NCBI GenBank assembly: GCA_012520715.1
Contig: JAAYNT010000047.1
Span: 1-7,335, forward strand
Length of the DNA: 7,335 nucleotides
Reading direction: 5' to 3'
Source of the DNA: Acholeplasmataceae bacterium
GTDB taxonomy: Bacteria > Bacillota_I > Bacilli_A > Acholeplasmatales > Acholeplasmataceae
Positions 1-4,947 of the stretch are shown here, one piece after another (position 1 is the stretch's first letter; each line of letters begins with the position of its first letter). The translations under genes and the position numbers were made by a program. The notes below the pieces were generated by a model, which was not told the DNA's origin, did no database searches, and saw only the letters and a program-made list of their open reading frames with translations.

Positions 1-331
1 GTAAAATTGAATCCATTTCATCTCTTAAAACTGGAATTGGTTTCGTTCCACCACCACTAGATCCTAAGAAACCAGTAACTCCTGGTGTGTTTCTTACAAC
101 AAACCAAGATTCATCGGTTACGATCATTTCAACAAATACATAACCAGGATATAATCTTTCAACAGTTTCTTTTTTCTCTTCAGTAGCCGGAATAATAATT
201 TCTGGAACTAAGACTCTAAATATATAGTCTGTCATTCCCATACTCTCGGTTCTTCTTTGTAAGTCAACTTTAACGGTGTTCTCATCACCAGAATAAGTTT
301 GTACGATATACCAGCGAATTTGTCCACTCAT
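1..331 (-). CDS. nusG: Transcription termination/antitermination protein NusG (partial, N-terminal 110 codons)
   Basis: NusG binds RNA polymerase and modulates pausing and termination; its N-terminal NGN domain contacts the polymerase clamp and its C-terminal KOW domain contacts ribosomal protein S10 or Rho. The visible residues read as a canonical NGN domain: an early RWYIVQTYSG stretch, then RTESMGMTDYIFRVLVPE, LYPGYMFVEM, and the hallmark WFVVRNTPGVTGFLG near residues 80-95. The KOW domain lies beyond the window edge, so the gene is cut by the window and is not a pseudogene. The start is the ATG at 329-331, one nucleotide after the secE TAA stop (333-335), with a weak AGGT-type Shine-Dalgarno inside the end of secE. 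That spacing implies translational coupling to secE. It is the third gene of the rpmG-secE-nusG unit, the usual bacterial order. Identification is firm. Confidence 0.97.
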   Translation of the reverse strand, partial: MSGQIRWYIVQTYSGDENTVKVDLQRRTESMGMTDYIFRVLVPEIIIPATEEKKETVERLYPGYVFVEMIVTDESWFVVRNTPGVTGFLGSSGGGTKPIPVLRDEMDSIL

Positions 332-332
332 A

Positions 333-752
333 TTAACTACCTATAATTCGGCCGAGTGTTTCAACAATTACAAAGTTAAATAGGAAGATAATTAATGTTA
401 GAACAACTAAATAGATAATTGTTTTTACACTGTTTTCTAAAAATTTCTTTGGTGTTGGCCAAGCAATCTTTCTTATTTCAGGAAATGCTGCTTGTAAGAA
501 CGGAAAAATTACTAAAAATAATCCGATTAACGATATTGCTAGTAAAAACCATGCAAAGATAATTCCATTATTTCCTGCTCCTAAGATTGGAAATGAAGAA
601 TCGATTCTTAAGGTTTTATTAATAATCATTGCTGCTAATGCAGCAGATGCAATAGCTAGAAAACCTAATAATAAATTTTCCCATTTATATTCGGTTGTTA
701 AAACTTCCATTAATTTTGACTTTTCTTGTTTGTCACGTTCTCTAATTGCCAT
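333..752 (-). CDS. secE: Preprotein translocase subunit SecE, three-helix form
   Basis: SecE is the clamp subunit of the SecYEG channel in the cytoplasmic membrane. The diagnostic part is the amphipathic segment and last helix: residues 91-106 (PEIRKIAWPTPKKFLE) match the conserved E-x-K-x-x-W-P-(S/T) motif and are followed by a hydrophobic helix at about 109-131. Two further hydrophobic segments precede it (about 26-44 and 63-84), giving 139 residues and three predicted helices, as in Escherichia coli SecE. Most Gram-positive SecE proteins have about 60-75 residues and one helix. The ATG start at 750-752 is fixed by an ideal Shine-Dalgarno (AGGAGGTCA) that overlaps the rpmG TAG stop, with 9 nt between stop and start. 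The gene lies between rpmG and nusG, the expected context. Function is certain; what the two extra helices do in this lineage is not visible from sequence. Confidence 0.95.
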   Translation of the reverse strand: MAIRERDKQEKSKLMEVLTTEYKWENLLLGFLAIASAALAAMIINKTLRIDSSFPILGAGNNGIIFAWFLLAISLIGLFLVIFPFLQAAFPEIRKIAWPTPKKFLENSVKTIIYLVVLTLIIFLFNFVIVETLGRIIGS

Positions 753-761
753 AGTGACCTC

Positions 762-911
762 CTATTTACTCTCTTTATGCAAAGTGTGCTTGTTACACGA
801 TTTACAATATTTATTTATTTCTAAACGCTCTGTGGCAGTTTGTTTATTTTTAGTTGCTTGATAGTTTCTAGACAAGCACTCACTGCACACCAATATAATT
901 TTCTCTCTCAT
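762..911 (-). CDS. rpmG: 50S ribosomal protein L33 (zinc-ribbon form)
   Basis: This encodes a small protein of the large ribosomal subunit, 49 residues, the usual L33 length. It begins MREKIILVCSEC and carries two CxxC pairs, C9/C12 and C36/C39, so it is the zinc-binding (C+) form. The body has the typical L33 pattern NYQATKNKQTATERLEINKYC. The reading frame is open further upstream to a TTG at 972-974, but that TTG is part of the -35 promoter box, so the longer start is rejected. The chosen ATG (909-911) has a Shine-Dalgarno AAAGGTGG (919-926) at good spacing and gives the family-typical N-terminus. The stop is TAG at 762-764, fused to the secE ribosome-binding site. It is first in the rpmG-secE-nusG transcript. 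Its leader can form a hairpin that covers its own Shine-Dalgarno sequence. Confidence 0.95.
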   Translation of the reverse strand: MREKIILVCSECLSRNYQATKNKQTATERLEINKYCKSCNKHTLHKESK

Positions 912-917
912 TAAAAA

Positions 918-931
918 ACCACCTTTGTGGT
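918..931 (-). promoter_or_regulatory. Leader hairpin masking the rpmG Shine-Dalgarno, followed by a U run
   Basis: On the transcribed strand ACCAC (927-931), loop AAAG (923-926) and GTGGT (918-922) form a perfect 5-bp stem. The bases after the stem are a run of T (913-917) leading into the ATG. The stem holds GTGG and the loop holds AAAG, so together they contain the whole ribosome-binding site. The structure could reduce initiation or act as a weak intrinsic terminator; the short stem makes either role tentative. Confidence 0.4.
919..926 (-). promoter_or_regulatory. Ribosome-binding site deciding the rpmG start
   Basis: The minus-strand sequence AAAGGTGG lies 7 nt upstream of the ATG at 909-911. 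It supports the short 49-codon L33 reading over the longer open frame that would begin at a TTG inside the promoter. The same bases form the loop and 3' arm of a small hairpin (918-931). Confidence 0.75.
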
Positions 932-945
932 CATTTGCAAGTGTT

Positions 946-974
946 ATTGTATCACTTTTAAATGACTTAGTCAA
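946..974 (-). promoter_or_regulatory. Sigma-A-type promoter of rpmG-secE-nusG
   Basis: On the minus strand there is a -35 box TTGACT (969-974), a 17-nt spacer (952-968) and a -10 box TACAAT (946-951). The -10 is preceded by TG one base upstream, which is the extended -10 arrangement. Both hexamers are one base from consensus. Transcription would start near 939, giving a leader of about 28 nt before rpmG. The promoter lies just downstream of the sigma-factor stop codon (980-982) and separates rpmG-secE-nusG from the upstream cysS operon as an independently startable unit. No terminator is visible between the two, so read-through is also likely. Confidence 0.85.
963..973. repeat. Perfect 11-bp palindrome over the -35 box
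   Basis: TGACT-T-AGTCA is a perfect 5-1-5 inverted repeat covering most of the rpmG promoter's -35 hexamer (969-974) and the adjacent spacer. A dyad in this position would be a natural repressor site. Partial symmetry continues outside it, with TA pairs at matching distances on each side. No known operator consensus is recognised; it does not resemble the usual Zur box of Firmicutes. Confidence 0.45.
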
Positions 975-979
975 ATATA

Positions 980-1483
980 TTATTTACTACTTATTATAGC
1001 TTGATACTTATCTTTAATTCGATAAATTGCATTATAGATTTGTTTTCTTGTATATCCGGTCTTTTTAGAAATTGTTTTAACTTTTTCTTGATTTAGAAAA
1101 TACATCTTGAAAATTGTTTTTTCTAAATCGCTTTTTAAATCGATTGATATTACCGGTTCCTCTTCGATAATATAACTGCCAGATATATCAGGAATTTCTT
1201 TAATTACATATTTTGGAAGCTTTTTAAGAAGCGCCCAAAATCTTCTTTTTAAAATTAATTCAAAGTATCTAGTAAATGTTTTGTTTTTTGCCTCATCAAA
1301 GCGTAATACCGCTTTATGAAGCATAATCAAACCTTCTTGAAAGAAGTCTTCTCTTTCGTAATATGGTACTTCATATTGATGGATATATTTCCATATTAAT
1401 AATTTGTATTTATCGAAAAGAAATTCTAAGGCAATCCCGTCTTGATGATTTTGAACTAAATAAATTAATTCATAATCATTCAT
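980..1483 (-). CDS. SigH-like RNA polymerase sigma factor (sigma-70 family)
   Basis: This 167-residue protein has the layout of a small alternative sigma factor, which directs RNA polymerase to its own promoter class. Residues about 17-88 form sigma region 2: EDFFQEGLIMLHKAVLRFD (45-63) is the conserved region 2.2 core-binding helix, followed by the basic-aromatic region 2.3/2.4 (FTRYFELILKRRFWALLKK). After an acidic linker, residues about 118-163 form a region 4 helix-turn-helix with the SigH-like end RKQIYNAIYRIKDKYQ. Its place between rlmB and rpmG is exactly that of sigH (spo0H) in Bacillus, where the product is about 218 residues, so this copy is shorter. The start at 1481-1483 follows AAGG/AAAGGG Shine-Dalgarno sequence and lies 17 nt after the rlmB stop. 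Family and position are secure. The regulon is unknown: sporulation is unlikely in a mollicute-like cell, while competence or recombination is possible by analogy with staphylococcal SigH and mycoplasma MG428. Confidence 0.88.
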   Translation of the reverse strand: MNDYELIYLVQNHQDGIALEFLFDKYKLLIWKYIHQYEVPYYEREDFFQEGLIMLHKAVLRFDEAKNKTFTRYFELILKRRFWALLKKLPKYVIKEIPDISGSYIIEEEPVISIDLKSDLEKTIFKMYFLNQEKVKTISKKTGYTRKQIYNAIYRIKDKYQAIISSK

Positions 1484-1500
1484 ATTTTATTACCCTTTCC

Positions 1501-2199
1501 TTACTTTATCATTTCATACATTAACAGGGCACCTGCAACCGATACGTTAAGTGAGTTAATTTTACCGTGCATCGGTATTTTTACTAATATGTCGCAATTA
1601 CTTTTAACTAGTGGTCTTATGCCACTACCTTCACTACCTAAAATAACAGCGATATTTTGATCTTTAGGTATCTCGCGGTAATCATAGGTTGCATTACCGT
1701 CTGTACCTACTATTATGAAGTTAAGCTTTTTTAAAGATAAAATCATATTATTAATATTAGATACCGCAATAACTGGAACATGCTCAATTGCGCCGCTTGA
1801 AACTTTGGCAACAGTGGCGTTAAGTGGAGCTTGTTGTCTTTTAGAGACTATAATTCCATCTATTCCAGCTGCTTCTGCAGTTCTTAAGATTGCTCCCAAG
1901 TTATGAGGATCAGTTATTTCATCTAATATAACAAATCTATTTATTTTATTTTCTTTAAATACTTCTTCAAATTCAAAGTATTTATAATCATCAACTTGGG
2001 CAACCACTCCTTGATGAAGTGCGTTGTTAGTAAGTTCATTTAATTTATCTTTGGCTAATCTTTCATATTTAATATTTTTATCGTCTAAAAACTTTAAATA
2101 TTGACGGTCATTAAATTTATTATCAATATAAAGTTTATAAATCATGCGATTTTGATAGATAGCTTCTCTAATTGGATTTTTCCCGTGTATTATAATCAT
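1501..2199 (-). CDS. rlmB: TrmH/SpoU-family 23S rRNA (guanosine-2'-O-)-methyltransferase, RlmB type
   Basis: RlmB uses S-adenosylmethionine to methylate a ribose 2'-OH in 23S rRNA (Gm2251 in E. coli numbering). The 232 residues begin with the family signature IHGKNPIREAI (4-14), the start of an L30e-like substrate-recognition domain (about 1-75). The SPOUT catalytic domain follows. Motif 1 is LDEITDPHNLGAILRTAEAA (92-111), including N100 and R106; motif 2 is ILGSEGSGIRPLV (186-198), including E190; motif 3 is IPMHGKINSLNVSVAGALL (208-226), which forms the knotted cofactor site. All expected catalytic positions are present and the length is usual. The ATG at 2197-2199 has a Shine-Dalgarno TAGGAG that contains the TAG stop of the upstream ATPase gene, 9 nt away. 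Its neighbours cysS and the sigma gene match the Firmicutes yacO locus, which favours RlmB over a TrmH-family tRNA methylase. Confidence 0.93.
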   Translation of the reverse strand: MIIIHGKNPIREAIYQNRMIYKLYIDNKFNDRQYLKFLDDKNIKYERLAKDKLNELTNNALHQGVVAQVDDYKYFEFEEVFKENKINRFVILDEITDPHNLGAILRTAEAAGIDGIIVSKRQQAPLNATVAKVSSGAIEHVPVIAVSNINNMILSLKKLNFIIVGTDGNATYDYREIPKDQNIAVILGSEGSGIRPLVKSNCDILVKIPMHGKINSLNVSVAGALLMYEMIK

Positions 2200-2208
2200 T
2201 ATTTACTC

Positions 2209-4947
2209 CTAAGTATAATTTTTGAAAAATGAAATAATTGTATTAAATATTTTCTTAATCCAACCACCCAAGTTTGATACTAAATATATAATTGGGAAGC
2301 CCGCCTGCAGTAGTACTACTAAAAATAGTATTTCAACAACCGATAAGGTTGGACCAGAGTAATATCCAAAGCGCCATACAGGAGCAATTTGGAAAAACTC
2401 AGGTATAAATAATACACTTAATAAAAACAGTGCAAACATTGATACAAACAATATCCTTCTAGGCACGTTAAGTGGCTTAGAAACGCGGTATAACACCGTA
2501 AGTGATATTGTAGTTGCGCTTAAGACAATAAGCGTTGAAATAACTCTTTGATCAGTTATTCCAAGTGGTGTTTTCAACCAATATATTAAAATGCTTGTAA
2601 CAATAACTGCTAGTGACCCTGGGAGGGCTGATCTAATAATATTAGTTAAAAAGTTACCCGACTTAATTCTGTTATTATTAAACTCTAATGCTAAGAAAAA
2701 TGATGGTATTCCAATTACAAACCAATCAATTGGAATTAGTTGGGCTGGTGAAATTGGATAAGCAGCACTTTTAGTAACAATTCCTAAATAAATTGTAATA
2801 AACGACAACATGATTGAAAATATTGTTTTTGTTAAAAATAATGTTGCAACTTTTTGAACGTTATTAATAACTCTTCTACCTTCACTAACTACTTTAGGCA
2901 TTGATGAGAAATTAGAATCTAATAATACTAAGTGCGATACATTTCTTGCAGCATCACTACCTGATGCCATTGCAATTGATGTATCTGCTTCTCTTAGAGC
3001 TAAAATATCATTAACACCATCACCAGTCATGGCAACGGTTCTACCGTTTGCTTTCATCGTTTGAACTAAGATTTTCTTTTGAACTGGAGAAACTCTGCCA
3101 AAGATTGTATATTCTTCGGCTGCTCTAATTACTTCTTTTTCGCTGGCTCCTTCTAAACTAATATATTTATGATAATTATCAACGCCAGCTCTTTCGGCAA
3201 TTCTTGAAACCGTAATTGGGTTATCCCCTGAGATAACTTTAATATCAACGCCAGATTCTTTAAAGTATTCAATTGTTTCTCTGGCATCAATTCTAATGGA
3301 GTCTTCCATTACAATTAATGCAACCGGCCAAACTACGCCTGTAATACGGTCTGATTCTTTAATTGAACCTTTAGAAAATCCAACTGCTAATACTCTTAGT
3401 CCTTCTTTTGAATATCTTTCTACTTGTGATGATACTTGTTCGTATTTGTCTTTTAATACATACTCTGGTGCTCCTAGTAAGTAAACACCATATTTTTCAA
3501 ATTCAACAGCACTATATTTTCTAGCACTTGAAAATGGAATTGATTTTCTATATTTATAGTTTCTACCTTTACCAAATCTTTCAATTAATGCTTTTGATGT
3601 TTGGTTTTCATCTTTAAAAGCATTCATCATGGCTGGTATAATATCTTTTACTGCTAGTTTTGAATCACTCTTAATTTCAATAACACTTTGAACATTCATT
3701 GAACCATCAGTGATTGTTCCTGTTTTATCTAAACATAAAGTATCAATTCTTGCTAACATCTCAATACAATATAATTCTTGAACTAAGGTATTGTTGTCAG
3801 CAAGGCGAATAACCCCTACTGCTAGTGCCATACTGGTAAGTAAGAATAGCCCTGCTGGGACCATTCCGATCATGGCTCCCGCAGTACTAATAACTGATGT
3901 TGCATAAACTGTTGAACCAATCCCAATTGGTGATTCAGTTGTAATGTAGAATAGTATTGCTCCAATTGGAACAATTAAAACTGCTAAAACTTTAATTAAA
4001 ATTCTAAGTGATTTTAATAATTGTGATTGTGGCTTACGATACTTTCTTGCTTGATCACTTAATTTTTCAATAAATATATCTTCACCAACTGCTGAGACTT
4101 GAGCCCTTACTGTTCCTGCTACTACAAATGATCCTGAGTATAGTAAATCTCCTTCATGTTTTACAACCGGATCAGCCTCACCAGTTAGTAAAGCTTCATT
4201 TACTTCAACAGCATCTGTTGATCTCATTATTGCATCAGCTGGAATTTGTTTTCCGCTTTTTAAAACTAAAATATCATCAATAACTACTTCACTTAATGAT
4301 ACTTCTCTTTCTTCTCCTTCTCTTACAACAATCGCGGTAGGAGCTGAGACGATTGATAGTTTATCAATAATATTTTTAGCTTTAATTTCTTGAATAATAC
4401 CGATTAAGATATTAGCGGTAATTGTTCCTAAGAAGAAAAAGTTAGTAATTGGGGCTCCAGCTGTTATTAACCAAACAGCTAGTCCAATCATTAACATATT
4501 AAAAAACGTAAATATATTAGTAAATAAAATACCTACGATACTTTTTGAACTTCCTTTTTTTATTTTATTATAAAGCCCGGCTGCTCTTCTTGCTTCTACT
4601 TCATCGTGAGTAAGTCCGATATTATGATCTGGATTATAACGATGAACTACTATTTCTTTTTTATCTTTTTTAGCAACTGGTTCTTCTTTTTCAACAGTTT
4701 CAAAAGGCGCAGTAAAATCCTCTGGGGTAGCCAGAGGCTCTTCTTTAATTACTACTTTAACATCTTTAACTTTTCTAGTTCTAGATATTTTTTCAGGTTC
4801 TTCAGCTTTCTTTTCATTAGGCTTTGCTCTTTTAACCTTTTTTGCTTTTGGTTTAGTTTTATTTTCTTCTACATCTTTTTTAAGATCTAGATCTTTTTCA
4901 ACCTTAGCAACTTCCTTTTCAATTTTTTTGGTAGTTTTTACAGCCAT
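2209..4947 (-). CDS. Cation-translocating P-type ATPase, CtpE/Exp7-like, with charged N-terminal extension
   Basis: This is a 912-residue membrane pump that couples ATP hydrolysis to cation transport through an aspartyl-phosphate. Residues 1-100 are a disordered, hydrophilic extension (53 of 100 residues are K, R, D or E). The canonical protein starts near HRYNPDHNIGLTHDEVEARR (102-121). Next come M1-M2 (about 137-187), the actuator domain with LLTGEAD (253-259; usually TGES), M3-M4 (about 317-380) with VPAGL (363-367), the phosphorylation motif DKTGTIT with D407, a nucleotide-binding domain with LGAPE (491-495), the hinge DSIRIDAR (549-556), TGDGVND (641-647), and six further helices M5-M10 (about 699-892). 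The phrase AVGVIRL…TLVQELYCIEMLAR before D407 is typical of the CtpE-type group, in which mycobacterial CtpE is reported to move calcium. The PEGL glutamate is alanine here, so the ion is uncertain. The ATG overlaps the cysS stop (TAATG). The stop is TAG, fused to the rlmB Shine-Dalgarno sequence. Confidence 0.92.
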   Translation of the reverse strand: MAVKTTKKIEKEVAKVEKDLDLKKDVEENKTKPKAKKVKRAKPNEKKAEEPEKISRTRKVKDVKVVIKEEPLATPEDFTAPFETVEKEEPVAKKDKKEIVVHRYNPDHNIGLTHDEVEARRAAGLYNKIKKGSSKSIVGILFTNIFTFFNMLMIGLAVWLITAGAPITNFFFLGTITANILIGIIQEIKAKNIIDKLSIVSAPTAIVVREGEEREVSLSEVVIDDILVLKSGKQIPADAIMRSTDAVEVNEALLTGEADPVVKHEGDLLYSGSFVVAGTVRAQVSAVGEDIFIEKLSDQARKYRKPQSQLLKSLRILIKVLAVLIVPIGAILFYITTESPIGIGSTVYATSVISTAGAMIGMVPAGLFLLTSMALAVGVIRLADNNTLVQELYCIEMLARIDTLCLDKTGTITDGSMNVQSVIEIKSDSKLAVKDIIPAMMNAFKDENQTSKALIERFGKGRNYKYRKSIPFSSARKYSAVEFEKYGVYLLGAPEYVLKDKYEQVSSQVERYSKEGLRVLAVGFSKGSIKESDRITGVVWPVALIVMEDSIRIDARETIEYFKESGVDIKVISGDNPITVSRIAERAGVDNYHKYISLEGASEKEVIRAAEEYTIFGRVSPVQKKILVQTMKANGRTVAMTGDGVNDILALREADTSIAMASGSDAARNVSHLVLLDSNFSSMPKVVSEGRRVINNVQKVATLFLTKTIFSIMLSFITIYLGIVTKSAAYPISPAQLIPIDWFVIGIPSFFLALEFNNNRIKSGNFLTNIIRSALPGSLAVIVTSILIYWLKTPLGITDQRVISTLIVLSATTISLTVLYRVSKPLNVPRRILFVSMFALFLLSVLFIPEFFQIAPVWRFGYYSGPTLSVVEILFLVVLLQAGFPIIYLVSNLGGWIKKIFNTIISFFKNYT
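4719..4737 (-). repeat. GC-rich hairpin inside the ATPase coding region
   Basis: CCTCTGG and CCAGAGG form a perfect 7-bp stem around a 5-nt loop. On the transcribed strand the stem is followed almost at once by ATTTTA. It falls in the codons for residues about 71-77 of the ATPase, in the charged N-terminal extension. It is conspicuous in such AT-rich DNA and resembles a weak intragenic terminator or pause hairpin. The T run is short, so termination would be partial at best. Confidence 0.4.

Noticed and set aside
912..974. Longer L33 with a 21-residue N-terminal extension starting at a TTG
   Set aside because: The TTG is part of the -35 box and lies upstream of the predicted transcription start; the 49-codon version has a ribosome-binding site and the family length.
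1715..1906. 63-codon open frame on the plus strand inside rlmB
   Set aside because: It is antisense to the conserved SPOUT core of RlmB, has no ribosome-binding site of note and matches no family; a shadow frame.
3296..3484. 62-codon open frame on the plus strand inside the ATPase gene
   Set aside because: Antisense to conserved ATPase sequence, with no promoter or recognisable product.
4606..4890. 94-codon open frame on the plus strand, very rich in Phe and Ser
   Set aside because: The composition is simply the reverse complement of the Lys/Glu-rich ATPase extension; the apparent hydrophobic protein is an artefact.
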